This document shows, one piece after another, positions 8,858 through 17,205 of a stretch of 64,000 bases of DNA. A program made the translations under genes and the position numbers. Each line of letters starts with the position of its first letter. Position 1 is the first letter of the stretch. The stretch lies in contig NZ_CABVLY010000008.1 in the NCBI RefSeq assembly GCF_902498995.1, positions 62,001 to 126,000 on the forward strand, given 5' to 3'. The stretch is from Burkholderia anthina (GTDB lineage: Bacteria > Pseudomonadota > Gammaproteobacteria > Burkholderiales > Burkholderiaceae). The notes beneath the pieces are model-generated. The model was not told where the DNA came from. It did not search any database and saw nothing but the letters and a program-made list of their open reading frames with translations.

Positions 8858-9772
8858 TCACGCTCCATGGCGGGGATCGAAGACGTCGCGCAGCCCGTCG
8901 CCGAGCAGGTTGAACGCGAGACTGACGAGCAGGATCGCCACGCCGGGCAGCGTCGCGACCCACCACGCGTCGAGCAGCACGTTGCGGCCCGACGCGACCA
9001 TGAAGCCCCATTCGGGGCTGGGCGGCTGCGCGCCGAGGCCGAGGAAACCCAGGCCCGCGACGGTCAGGATGATGCCGGCCATGTCGAGCGTCGCGCGCAC
9101 GATCACCGACGACATGCAGAGCGGCATGATGTAGCGCAGCAGGATGCGCGGGCCCGACGCGCCTTGCAGCCGCGCCGCGTGAATGTAGTCGGCCTGCGCG
9201 ATGCGGATCGTCTCCGCGCGTGCGAGCCGCGCATACGCGGGCCACGCGGTGATCGAGATCGCGACGACCGCGTTGATCACGCCCGGCCCGAGCGCAGCGG
9301 CGAACGCGAGCGCGAGCACGATCTTCGGGAACGCGAGCGCGATGTCGGTGAAGCGCATCAGCACGCTGTCGACGAAGCCGCCGCAATAGCCGGCCGTGGT
9401 GCCGATCAGCAGGCCGATCGGCACGACGATCACGACGACGAGCAGCGCGATGCCGAGCGTGAGCCGCGAGCCGGCGATCATCCGGGAGAGGATGTCGCGG
9501 CCGAGCTGGTCGGTGCCGAGCCAGTGCGACGGCGAGCCGGGCGGCAGCAGGCGGTCGGGCAGCACCTGGTGCAGCGGATCGTGCGGCATGATCAGCGGGC
9601 CGACGATCGCGACGACGATCAGCGCGACCAGGATCGCGAGCCCGAACAGGTTGAGCGGATTGACGGCGAAACGGCGCCAGCGGCGATACGCGAGGCCGAA
9701 CGCGGCCTGCGAGCGCGATGCGGGCGCATCGGAGAGAAGCCACGCACGCAGCGTGAGACGCTCGGCATTCAC
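8858..9772 (-). CDS. ddpC: Dipeptide ABC transporter permease (DdpC/DppC-like)
   Basis: 304 residues. An N-terminal OppC_N segment (RRFAVNPLNLFGLAILVALIVVAIVGPLI) is followed by PHDPLHQVLPDRLLPPGSPSHWLGTDQLGRDILSR, the family signature region between the first and second membrane helices. The permease core then has the EAA-type loop (TIRIAQADYIHAARLQGASGPRILLR) that contacts the ATPase. Six membrane helices are expected in the inner membrane. It lies after the other permease with a 66-nt spacer and directly before the ATPase genes. Substrate is inferred from ddpX. Confidence 0.92.
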   Translation of the reverse strand: MNAERLTLRAWLLSDAPASRSQAAFGLAYRRWRRFAVNPLNLFGLAILVALIVVAIVGPLIMPHDPLHQVLPDRLLPPGSPSHWLGTDQLGRDILSRMIAGSRLTLGIALLVVVIVVPIGLLIGTTAGYCGGFVDSVLMRFTDIALAFPKIVLALAFAAALGPGVINAVVAISITAWPAYARLARAETIRIAQADYIHAARLQGASGPRILLRYIMPLCMSSVIVRATLDMAGIILTVAGLGFLGLGAQPPSPEWGFMVASGRNVLLDAWWVATLPGVAILLVSLAFNLLGDGLRDVFDPRHGA

Positions 9773-9838
9773 GATTGGGCGACCTTCGGCATGGACGATG
9801 AAAGAAGAACGATGGAAACGGTCATGTCGAAGGGCCCC

Positions 9839-10909
9839 TCAGCGTGCGCGCGGATCGAACACGCGGTATAGCGCGTCGGTCAGCAGGTTGACGGTGATGA
9901 ACATCGCGCCGATCACGAGCGTCGCGCCGAGCACCGCGTTCATGTCGGCGTTCAGCAGCGCGCCCGTCAGGTACGAGCCGATCCCCGGCCAGGCGAACAC
10001 GATCTCGGTCAGCACGGACCCTTCGAGCAGGTTGCTGTAGGTGAGGGCGATCACGGTCAGCAGCGGCACCGCGATGTTGCCGAACGCGTGCCGCCAGATC
10101 ACGCGGCGCTCGGACATGCCCTTCGCGCGCGCGGTGACGATGTATTCCTGGCTCAGTTGGTCGAGCATGAACGAGCGGGTCATCCGGCTCAGGTAGGCCA
10201 CCGAGTAGTAGCCGAGGATCGCGGCCGGCAGCGCGATATGCGACACCGCGTTGCGGAACACGTCCCACTCGCCGGCGAGCGCCGAGTCGATCAGCAGGCT
10301 GCCGGTGTGCGTGTCGACCATCCCGTCGTACGCGGGGTCGAGCCGGCCGGGGCCGGCGACCCAGTGCAGCCGCGCATAGAACAGCAGCAGCCCCATCAGC
10401 CCGAGCCAGAACACCGGCACGGAATTGCCGATCAGCCCGACGAAGCGCGCGACGTGGTCGATCGGCCGGTTGTGCTTGACCGCGGCCACGACGCCGAGCG
10501 GCACGCCGATCGCGATGCCGATCAGGGTCGCGATCGACGCGAGTTCGAGCGTGGCCGGGAACACGCGCCTGATGTCGTCGAGCACCGGGTTCGACGTCAG
10601 CAGCGACATGCCGAGATTGCCGTGCAGCACGTCGCGCGCGTAAATCAGGAATTGCGTGACGAGCGGCTTGTCTAGGCCGAGCGCGATGCGTTCGGCCGCG
10701 TACGCCTCGGCCGACGCACGATCGCCGAGGATCGCGAGCACGGGATCGATCGGCACCTTGCGGCCGATCACGAACGTCAGCGCGAGCAGGCCCGCGAACG
10801 TGACGGCGAGCGTGAGCACCCAGCGCAGCACGCGCAGCGCCCAGCGTACGGCCGGGCGCCGCGCGGGCAGCGTGCGCAGCGCTTCGAGGGAGGAGGCGGG
10901 AGTCGACAT
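9839..10909 (-). CDS. ddpB: Dipeptide ABC transporter permease (DdpB/DppB-like)
   Basis: 356 residues. After a 30-residue cytoplasmic start the first helix is VLRWVLTLAVTFAGLLALTFVIGRKVPIDPVLAILGDRAS, matching the N-terminal domain of DppB permeases (V-x-x-DP followed by a D/G-R region). The core carries the EAA loop (YIVTARAKGMSERRVIWRHAFGN), a key ATPase contact. About six membrane helices. It starts ten bases after the binding-protein stop codon, so it is in the same operon and probably translated in a coupled way. Its extra N-terminal arginine-rich tail is longer than usual. Confidence 0.92.
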   Translation of the reverse strand: MSTPASSLEALRTLPARRPAVRWALRVLRWVLTLAVTFAGLLALTFVIGRKVPIDPVLAILGDRASAEAYAAERIALGLDKPLVTQFLIYARDVLHGNLGMSLLTSNPVLDDIRRVFPATLELASIATLIGIAIGVPLGVVAAVKHNRPIDHVARFVGLIGNSVPVFWLGLMGLLLFYARLHWVAGPGRLDPAYDGMVDTHTGSLLIDSALAGEWDVFRNAVSHIALPAAILGYYSVAYLSRMTRSFMLDQLSQEYIVTARAKGMSERRVIWRHAFGNIAVPLLTVIALTYSNLLEGSVLTEIVFAWPGIGSYLTGALLNADMNAVLGATLVIGAMFITVNLLTDALYRVFDPRAR

Positions 10910-10919
10910 GCGGTGAATC

Positions 10920-12521
10920 TTATTGCTTCTTCAGGTTGCGGTACGACACGAGATCGTTGATCGGTCCGACTTCGAGCCCGCTCACGCCGGGCCGCGTCGC
11001 GACCTGCGCGACTTTCTCGAACATGATCACGAACGGCGAGCGCGCGAGCATTTCCTTCTGCATCGCCTGATACAGCTGCGCGCGCTTCGCGGCCGTCGGT
11101 TCGGCGAGCGCGGTGTCGGTTTCCTTCGTCAGTTGCGGGATGTCCCAGCTGTTGCGCCAGGCCAGCATTTTATAGCTCGACTTGTCGGAGTTGTCGGGGT
11201 TCCAGGCAAAACCCTGCGCGTTGCTGTGCGGGTCGATGTAGTCGGCCGACCATTCGCCGATATAGATGTCGTGCTGGCGCGCGCGGTATTTCGCGAGCGT
11301 CTGCTTGTTGTCGCCCGGAATCAGCTGCACCTTGACGCCGGCTTGCGCGAAGTTCGCCTGCACGGCCTGCGCGATCTCCGTGTACGGATAGTCGTTGCGC
11401 ACGTCCATCGTCACCGAAAAGCCGTTGGGCACGCCGGCCTTCGCGAGCAGCGCCTTCGCCTTCGCGACGTCGAGCTTGTACGGATTCGCATTCAGCGTGC
11501 CGAGGAAGCCTTCGGGCAGGAAGGTCTGGTGCACCTTGTAGGTCGTCTTCACGACGTTGGCCTGGATGCCCGAATAGTCGACCAGCCACTTCAGCGCTTC
11601 CTGCACGTCGGGCTTCGCGAGCGTCGGGTTCTTCGTGTTCAGCCCGAGGTACAGCAGCGTCGCCTGCGGCGACGCCGTGACCTTCGCCTTGCCGGATTTC
11701 ACGACCGAGGCGAGATCGTCGGGGCTCAGGTCGCGCGCGGCGTCGACATCGCCGTTCTCCAGCAGCAGGCGCTGGCTTGCCGCTTCGGGCACGTGGCGCA
11801 GCACGATGCGTTTCATCGCGAGCGGCAGCCGGTAGCCGTCGAAACGCTGCAGCACGATGCTGTCGCCGGCGGTCCACTTGACGAGCTTGTACGCGCCGGA
11901 GCCGGCCTCGTTGGTCTTCAGCCATGCGTTGCCGAAGTCGTTGCCCTGCTGGTGCGACAGCAGCAGCTTCCTGTCGACCACCGACGCGGGCCACGAGCCG
12001 AGCACGTTCAGCACGAAGGTCGGCGCGTATTTGTGGTCGGTCGTGACCGACACCGTCAGGTCGTCGAGCTTCTTCACGTTCGCGGCGACGTTCGCCTTCG
12101 TGAGGCCGATGCCGGTCAGCACGGCAGCCGGGCCCTTGTCGAGCAGCACCGCGCGCTGGATCGACCATGCGACGTCGTCGGCCGTCAGCGGATTGCCCGA
12201 GTGGAACTTCAGGCCCGGGCGCAGCTTGAACGTGTACGTCAGCCCGTCGGGGCTCACCGTCCACGACTGCGCGACGTCGCCGTTGAATTTCGACGGATCG
12301 CGCAGGTCGACGCGCACGAGCCGGTCGTACGTGTTCGCGACGTATTCCTCCGGCACCAGTTCGTAGATCTCGCCCGGATCGAGCGTCGTGAACTCGTCGA
12401 GCAGCGTGGCCATCACGAACATGTCCTTCGGCGTTTCCGCGTGCGCGGCGGAAAGCGGGGCGGCGGCGAGAACGGACGCGGCGGCCAGCGCCGCGACGAG
12501 CCGGGAGGTCAGGGGTTTCAT
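10920..12521 (-). CDS. ddpA: Peptide ABC transporter substrate-binding protein (DdpA-like)
   Basis: 533 residues, SBP_bac_5 family. A signal peptide (about residues 1-28, ending SAAHA) directs it to the periplasm. Family features include the early segment TTLDPGEIYELVPEEYVANTYDRLVR and the signature GLTYTFKLRPGLKFHSGNPLTADDVAWS (written in part). Its place, directly after a VanX/DdpX-type dipeptidase and before two permeases and two ATPases, suggests it binds D-Ala-D-Ala or a related peptidoglycan dipeptide. It is strikingly similar along its whole length to the binding protein encoded at 17828-19417. The specificity is inferred from context only. Confidence 0.9.
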   Translation of the reverse strand: MKPLTSRLVAALAAASVLAAAPLSAAHAETPKDMFVMATLLDEFTTLDPGEIYELVPEEYVANTYDRLVRVDLRDPSKFNGDVAQSWTVSPDGLTYTFKLRPGLKFHSGNPLTADDVAWSIQRAVLLDKGPAAVLTGIGLTKANVAANVKKLDDLTVSVTTDHKYAPTFVLNVLGSWPASVVDRKLLLSHQQGNDFGNAWLKTNEAGSGAYKLVKWTAGDSIVLQRFDGYRLPLAMKRIVLRHVPEAASQRLLLENGDVDAARDLSPDDLASVVKSGKAKVTASPQATLLYLGLNTKNPTLAKPDVQEALKWLVDYSGIQANVVKTTYKVHQTFLPEGFLGTLNANPYKLDVAKAKALLAKAGVPNGFSVTMDVRNDYPYTEIAQAVQANFAQAGVKVQLIPGDNKQTLAKYRARQHDIYIGEWSADYIDPHSNAQGFAWNPDNSDKSSYKMLAWRNSWDIPQLTKETDTALAEPTAAKRAQLYQAMQKEMLARSPFVIMFEKVAQVATRPGVSGLEVGPINDLVSYRNLKKQ

Positions 12522-12585
12522 GTGCGCTTCTCCAGTGGTCGTTGAAGTCGTTGTACGTGAACGGTGAAGGGGGCGTGCATCGTCG

Positions 12586-13149
12586 TTACATCAGGCGCCA
12601 CGGGCCGCTCGCCGCGTTGTCGATCTGCGGCAGCGCGCGCGAGCCGGGCAGCTCGTAGTGCCACCACTCGCTGTCGATATGCGCGAAGCCGGCCGCGTGC
12701 ATCACGCCGAGCAGCAGCAGGCGGTTGCGTTGCACGGCGTCGGGCAGCCCCGCGTGGAAATGGCCCGATGCGGCCACCATCTCGTCGAAACCGGTGCCCA
12801 TGTCGAGCGGTTCGCCGTCAGCGCCCACCAGCGTCAGGTCGAGCGCGGTGCCGCGGCTGTGATTCGAGCCGCGGCCGAGATCGGCGACGAAGTTCGGATC
12901 GGGCAGGAAATCCCATAGCATCTGCTGCGCCTGCGGCGGCCGGTATGCGTCGTAGATGCGCAGCGTGAAGCCGGCCTGCGCGGCGACGCCGACCGCGCGG
13001 CGCAGCGCGGCTTCGGCCGGTTCGAGCAGCAGGCAATGGGCGTGGCGGTAGATCGGCTTGCCGGTCAGGTTGCGCTCGGTCGCATAGACGAGATCGATGT
13101 CGACGCGATGCGTCGCGGGCGTGATTTCGACGAGGCGGTGATGGGTCAT
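12586..13149 (-). CDS. ddpX: Zinc D-alanyl-D-alanine dipeptidase (VanX/DdpX family)
   Basis: 187 residues, peptidase family M15D, close in length to E. coli DdpX (193). The zinc ligands and catalytic residues are all visible with VanX spacing: Arg70 in YDAYRPP, His97 and Asp104 in SNHSRGTALDL, Glu161 and His164 in SEWWHYE. These enzymes cleave D-Ala-D-Ala in the cytoplasm. There is no signal peptide, which fits a cytoplasmic role in using imported dipeptide. It lies 17 nt after the regulator gene and 64 nt before the binding protein. No vanHA-like ligase genes are near, so a resistance role is unlikely. Confidence 0.93.
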   Translation of the reverse strand: MTHHRLVEITPATHRVDIDLVYATERNLTGKPIYRHAHCLLLEPAEAALRRAVGVAAQAGFTLRIYDAYRPPQAQQMLWDFLPDPNFVADLGRGSNHSRGTALDLTLVGADGEPLDMGTGFDEMVAASGHFHAGLPDAVQRNRLLLLGVMHAAGFAHIDSEWWHYELPGSRALPQIDNAASGPWRLM

Positions 13150-13166
13150 CGGCGGTCCGGGTTCGC

Positions 13167-14048
13167 TCAGGATTCGAATTGGTCGAACGTGTGCTGCAGT
13201 TCGCGGTTGCGCGCGACACGTCGGTCGATCGCGGGGCCGAGGCGGTCGACCACGGCGGTGATCAGCAGGTTGAACAGGCAGGTGAGCGGCGCGAGCGAAT
13301 CCCAGAACTGGCCGACGTCGGTCTTCACCTGCAACAGGTCGGCCGGCCATTCGCGCGCCCACGGGCAGTAGAGGTCGGTGACCAGCGCGAACGGCTGCCC
13401 GCGCTCGGCGGCCGCCTGGCAATAGCGGCGCGCGCTGCGCGAATACGCGCGCGTATCGGTGACGATGCAGTACGGCCGCTCGAACTCGGAATTCAGCGAA
13501 TCGACGTACGAGCCCGATTGCCCGTCGGAATAGAACACGCGCGGGCGCAGATATTCGAGATAACTGCTGAACGCATTGCTGATACCGCGGGTCGACTGGA
13601 TGCCGAGGATGAACACCGCGTCGGCCTGCGCGATCCGGTCCGCGACCTGCGCGAACACCGGTTCTTCGGCGAGCCGGTACACGTGACGGATCGCCTCGAG
13701 TTCGCGCTCGAGCGACGACGCGAGCGTGCCGTCGCCGTGGATGTTGTCGGCGGCGCTCGCGAGCGTGCCGGTCGTGCGCCGATATTCGTCGAGACGATCG
13801 GTGATCATCCACGGACGGTCGCTGCCGCCGCGCAGTTCGCGTTTCAGGTCGTCGAGGTTCCGGTAGCCGACGCTGCGCAGGAAGCGTCCGACCGAGATGC
13901 CGCTGGTGCCGGTCTGTTGCGCGATCTGGTCGGCCGTTTCGAGTCCGAGCCGGTCGAGGTTCGCGAGCATGTAGCTCGCGATGCGCTTCGCGGTCGGCGT
14001 CAGCTCGGCAAAGCGGGATTCGACGGTATGGGCGAACGCGCAGGTCAT
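13167..14048 (-). CDS. RpiR-family transcriptional regulator (HTH plus SIS domain)
   Basis: 293 residues. The N-terminal HTH_6 domain (about 1-77) contains FAELTPTAKRIASYMLANLD and the recognition helix region QTGTSGISVGRFLRSVGYRNLDDLK. A C-terminal SIS sugar-isomerase fold (about 125-260) follows, with VFILGIQSTRGISNAFSSYL and a later YCIVTDTRAYSRSARRY. SIS domains in this family bind phosphosugars; the relative MurR senses MurNAc-6-phosphate, which would fit a peptidoglycan-recycling operon. It is the first gene of the unit that continues into ddpX, 17 nt downstream, and probably controls it and itself through the inverted repeat just upstream. Confidence 0.88.
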   Translation of the reverse strand: MTCAFAHTVESRFAELTPTAKRIASYMLANLDRLGLETADQIAQQTGTSGISVGRFLRSVGYRNLDDLKRELRGGSDRPWMITDRLDEYRRTTGTLASAADNIHGDGTLASSLERELEAIRHVYRLAEEPVFAQVADRIAQADAVFILGIQSTRGISNAFSSYLEYLRPRVFYSDGQSGSYVDSLNSEFERPYCIVTDTRAYSRSARRYCQAAAERGQPFALVTDLYCPWAREWPADLLQVKTDVGQFWDSLAPLTCLFNLLITAVVDRLGPAIDRRVARNRELQHTFDQFES

Positions 14049-14053
14049 CGGGC

Positions 14054-14098
14054 TGTTAGATCGTTGTCATCGGATGAATCGGTGTCATCCATCTAACA
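14054..14098. promoter_or_regulatory. Inverted repeat upstream of the rpiR-ddp operon
   Basis: TGTTAGAT (14054-14061) and ATCTAACA (14091-14098) form a perfect inverted repeat with a 29-nt spacer that also holds two copies of TGTCATC (14065-14071 and 14083-14089). It begins six bases upstream of the rpiR start codon. A binding site for the RpiR protein is the simplest reading, by inference. Confidence 0.45.
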
Positions 14099-14203
14099 AA
14101 GCCAAAATCATCTGCGCCAGCAGATAAAAACTATGGTTTGGCGGAGGGTGATAGGTTGGCGGGTATGTTCAACGACAGGATCATGCGATGCGGCAGCGAC
14201 AAT

Positions 14204-14272
14204 TATGTCTGTCAGGCATATTTTGCATTTATCTCTGACAGGAATAATTTGCATTTATGTCTGTCAGAGATA
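14204..14272. promoter_or_regulatory. Three phased 17-bp palindromic operators of hipBA
   Basis: Three near-perfect palindromes of the form TATnnCTGnCAGnnATA lie at 14204-14220, 14230-14246 and 14256-14272. Their centres are exactly 26 bp apart, each within a 26-bp tandem unit that ends TTGCA or CTGCA (14202-14279). The third sits between the likely -35 and -10 boxes. HipB-type antitoxins bind palindromes upstream of their own gene, so autoregulation is expected. Confidence 0.75.
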
Positions 14273-14276
14273 TACT
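14248..14276 (+). promoter_or_regulatory. Probable hipBA promoter
   Basis: TTTGCA (14248-14253) and TATACT (14271-14276) are separated by 17 bp, giving a reasonable sigma-70 promoter. The spacer is occupied by the third operator palindrome. Transcription would begin near 14283, about 20 nt before the antitoxin start codon. Confidence 0.55.
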
Positions 14277-14303
14277 GCATTGATTACCTACTGGACCCAT
14301 ACC

Positions 14304-14552
14304 GTGAATCTTATCGTCAATACTCCCGGTCAACTGGGTGAAATCCTGTCGTCCGCGCGTCAGGCCAAGGGGCTGACGCAAGCCGAGGCGGCGATGCGCA
14401 TCGGCGTCGGCCAGTCGCGCCTGTCGTCGCTCGAGAGCATGCGCACCGAAAGCCTGTCGCTTCGCCAACTGCTCGAATTGACCGCGCTGTACGGCCTCGA
14501 ACTCAGCATCCGAACGAAGGACGGGCGCGACGCTGCCGACGTCGAGTGGTGA
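14304..14552 (+). CDS. hipB: HipB-like antitoxin, XRE-family DNA-binding protein
   Basis: 82 residues from a GTG start. The start was chosen because the frame upstream would run through the operator repeats and promoter. A helix-turn-helix fills residues 10-60: LGEILSSARQAKGLTQAEAA, then IGVGQSRLSSLE, then LLELTALYGLEL. Length and HTH match HipB (88 residues in E. coli), which neutralises the HipA kinase and represses the operon. Ribosome-binding sequence is weak. The stop codon is three bases before the hipA start codon, indicating coupled translation. Confidence 0.85.
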   Translation: MNLIVNTPGQLGEILSSARQAKGLTQAEAAMRIGVGQSRLSSLESMRTESLSLRQLLELTALYGLELSIRTKDGRDAADVEW

Positions 14553-14555
14553 GCG

Positions 14556-15890
14556 GTGGGACGTAAATCGCACACCCGCGCACTGTCGATCTGGGCCAAC
14601 GGCCGGCGGGTTGGAACATGGCGGATTCCCGCGCGCGGCGACATGGAACTGTTGTACGACACCGGCTGGAAGCAGTCCGATGTCGGGCGTCCGCTGTCGC
14701 TGTCGCTACCGTTCGGGGTCGGCGACGCGCCGTTGCGCGGCGCGCGCGTGAATCACTACTTCGACAATCTGCTGCCCGACAGCGATGCCATCCGTCGCCG
14801 GCTTGCGTCCCGGTTCGGCACGGCGACGATCGAGCCGTTCGATCTGCTCGCCGCGCTCGGACGGGATTGTGTCGGCGCGGTGCAGTTGCTCGGCGAGGAT
14901 GAAACACCGGCCGGCCATGACCGGATCGACGGTACGCCGTTGTCCGACGACGAGGTGGCGCGCGCGCTCGATCAGGCGAGCGGGGTGGCGGCAGGTGCCG
15001 AGGACGACGACGATTTCCGCCTGTCGCTGGCCGGCGCGCAGGAAAAGACCGCGCTGCTGTTTCACGCGGGACGATGGATGCGCCCGCATGGCGCGACGCC
15101 GACGACGCATATTCTCAAGCTACCGCTCGGGCTGGTTGGCAACAAGCGCGCAGATCTTACGGCATCCGTCGAGAATGAATGGCTGTGTCTGGCGATCCTG
15201 CGCGCGTACGGTTTGCCGACGGCTCGTGCCGAAATCGTGCATTTCGGCGAACACAAGGTGCTGTCGGTCGAGCGTTTCGATCGCGTGCCGCATCGTGACG
15301 GCGGCTGGTTGTTGCGCTTGCCGCAAGAGGACTTCTGTCAGGCGCTCGGCGTGCCGCCGCATTTGAAATACGAATCGCAGGGCGGCCCGGGCGTGCCGGA
15401 TCTGGCCGCCATCCTGCGTCGATCCGAGGCTGCGCAGCCGGATCTCGATACATTGTTCAGCGCGCTCGTCGTGTTCTGGATGCTCGCCGCGCCGGACGGG
15501 CATGCGAAGAACTTCAGCCTGCGCCTGCTGCCGGGCGGACGTTTCCGCCTCACGCCGCTCTACGACGTGATGTCGATCTGGCCGGTCGAAGGCGACGGTG
15601 CGAATCAGTGGTCGTGGCACAAGGCGAAGCTCGCGATGGCCGTGCACGGCAGGCGCAAGCACTATGCGATGCGCGACATCACGCGTCGGCACTTTACCGC
15701 GATGGCTGAACAATGCCTGCTCGGCGATATCGCGACGCCGATCGTCGACCGGCTGGTCGCGGCGACGCCGCAGGTGATCGAGTCGGTCGGCGCGGCGTTG
15801 CCCGCCGGGTTTCCGGCGCGGATCGCCGAGCGCATTCTGGGCGGATTGCGCTTTGCCGCGCAGCGTCTCGACGACATGCCGCGCACGTGA
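14556..15890 (+). CDS. hipA: HipA-like serine/threonine kinase toxin
   Basis: 444 residues from a GTG codon three bases after hipB. Domains: N-terminal subdomain (about 1-110, with LLPDSDAIRRRLASRFG), then the kinase core with LSLAGAQEK (156-164, nucleotide-binding loop), and the C-terminal lobe with the catalytic segment DGHAKNFS (Asp314, His316, Asn319) and the metal-binding Asp337 in LYDVMS. All key kinase residues appear intact. E. coli HipA phosphorylates glutamyl-tRNA synthetase and induces persistence; other HipA proteins hit other targets, so the substrate here is open. The gene ends convergently with the next unit. Confidence 0.93.
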   Translation: MGRKSHTRALSIWANGRRVGTWRIPARGDMELLYDTGWKQSDVGRPLSLSLPFGVGDAPLRGARVNHYFDNLLPDSDAIRRRLASRFGTATIEPFDLLAALGRDCVGAVQLLGEDETPAGHDRIDGTPLSDDEVARALDQASGVAAGAEDDDDFRLSLAGAQEKTALLFHAGRWMRPHGATPTTHILKLPLGLVGNKRADLTASVENEWLCLAILRAYGLPTARAEIVHFGEHKVLSVERFDRVPHRDGGWLLRLPQEDFCQALGVPPHLKYESQGGPGVPDLAAILRRSEAAQPDLDTLFSALVVFWMLAAPDGHAKNFSLRLLPGGRFRLTPLYDVMSIWPVEGDGANQWSWHKAKLAMAVHGRRKHYAMRDITRRHFTAMAEQCLLGDIATPIVDRLVAATPQVIESVGAALPAGFPARIAERILGGLRFAAQRLDDMPRT

Positions 15891-15925
15891 TGTCCGGCGC
15901 GCGCGCCCGACACCACGCCCGTCTT

Positions 15926-17179
15926 TCACTGCTGCATGTCCGGCGCTTCGCGCAGCCGCCAGATCGCATTGCACTGCTGGCCGCCGAGGCTCGTCGAGCG
16001 CAGCGTGATGACGGTGCCGGCCACGATCCGATACCAGAAATGCGCCATCAGTTCGGTGCCTTTGCGCTGCGCGTGTCCGTCGATCAGCACTTCGCACCGC
16101 AGCGGCGACGGCGAGCCGGACGGATGCGTGATGTACACGTTCAGCCGCTCGATGTCGCGCGTCGCCGTGAACACGATCTCGTGATTGCCGCTGCCGACCA
16201 GCATCGTGCCGCCCGGTTCGTCGATCGCCTGCAGGTAGGCGCCCGCGCTTGCCTCGAGCGCAGCGGCGGTGACGGTCAGCCCGGCCGCGCGCACGTACTC
16301 GGTTGCCGCGATGCGGGCAACGATCGTATCGGACGGCGCCGTCGCGCCGTCCGACAGCGCGAACGGCACGCCGTCGCGCAACGCCGAGTCGACATGGTTC
16401 GCGTAGTAGCGCCAGCGGTCGAAGAAGCGAATGTCGCCGGTCATGTGCAGCGCACGGATCGGTTCGCCCTGATATCGCAGCGTCATGATGCCGTCGTGCG
16501 CGTCGAACGATTCGTGAATGCCGTTCTTGCTGACGAAGTTCTGCACCGGGTCGAGCAGCGCGGTTTCGCCGCGTGCGCCCCACAGGTGCAGGAACGTCGT
16601 ATCGATCCCGAAGCATTCCTGGAAGTCGGTGCCGATGCGCGCGACGCAGTCGCGCAGGTGCGCCGCGTAGCGCGTCCATGCCGCGGCCGTGCCGGCCACG
16701 AGCCCGGCCTGCAGCGCACCGCCGTGGCGCGCCGTGACTTCGTCGACGACGAGACGCCAGTGATGGTCGCGCCGCTCGCCGATCAGCGGCGTGACGACGA
16801 ACGTGCAGAAGAGCGGATCGGGGCACGCGTACAGGCGATCGTCTCCGATCTGCGAGAACAGGTCGAACGACGGCGCGCAGAACCAGATGTCCGCGTCGTA
16901 CAGCGCGAGTCGGGTGATCCGCGGATTGCGCGCGCAATAGTCGGCGGCCTCGATGAAGCGGCCGACCGGCAGCGCATGCGCGCTCGATGCTTCGATCACG
17001 TCGACCGACTGGCTTTCGAGGATGCGCCGCTTGTGTTCCGACAGCCCGTAGCCGATGACCGCCACCGTCCCGTCGTAGCCGGTTTGCCGCAGCGACAGCA
17101 GGAACGGCACGAGCATTTCGTACCATGCGCGGTTGTTGTCGTTGATTGCCACGCAGACCGCGTGTCCGTTCGAATGCAT
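15926..17179 (-). CDS. Protein of unknown function, possible GT-A glycosyltransferase
   Basis: 417 residues, start set by a GGGGAGG site. Residues about 1-260 resemble a GT-A nucleotide-sugar fold: a strand-rich start (AVCVAINDNNRAWYEMLVPFL), then ITRLALYDADIWF, where DAD could be the metal-binding D-x-D motif, and later QECFGIDTTFLHLWG. Residues about 280-417 are a separate beta-rich region (for example IVFTATRDIERLNVYITHPSGS) that I do not recognise. No signal peptide or membrane helix. It follows the methyltransferase gene by 26 nt, in one unit with the second DdpA paralogue. The glycosyltransferase call is an inference from the fold-like pattern and the D-x-D. Confidence 0.5.
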   Translation of the reverse strand: MHSNGHAVCVAINDNNRAWYEMLVPFLLSLRQTGYDGTVAVIGYGLSEHKRRILESQSVDVIEASSAHALPVGRFIEAADYCARNPRITRLALYDADIWFCAPSFDLFSQIGDDRLYACPDPLFCTFVVTPLIGERRDHHWRLVVDEVTARHGGALQAGLVAGTAAAWTRYAAHLRDCVARIGTDFQECFGIDTTFLHLWGARGETALLDPVQNFVSKNGIHESFDAHDGIMTLRYQGEPIRALHMTGDIRFFDRWRYYANHVDSALRDGVPFALSDGATAPSDTIVARIAATEYVRAAGLTVTAAALEASAGAYLQAIDEPGGTMLVGSGNHEIVFTATRDIERLNVYITHPSGSPSPLRCEVLIDGHAQRKGTELMAHFWYRIVAGTVITLRSTSLGGQQCNAIWRLREAPDMQQ

Positions 17180-17205
17180 GGTGCCTCCCCGTCGTGCGCG
17201 CCGGC

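Noticed and set aside
8195..9871. Open frame of 558 codons on the plus strand
   Set aside because: Antisense to the ddp ATPase and permease genes; composition is Arg/Asp/His-rich and without motifs.
12586..13149. VanX-type vancomycin resistance
   Set aside because: No vanH, vanA or vanS/vanR homologues are near, and the gene sits in a ddp-like transport operon.
15120..17126. Long minus-strand frame spanning hipA and the next gene
   Set aside because: It crosses the convergent end of two well-supported genes in other frames and has no family features.
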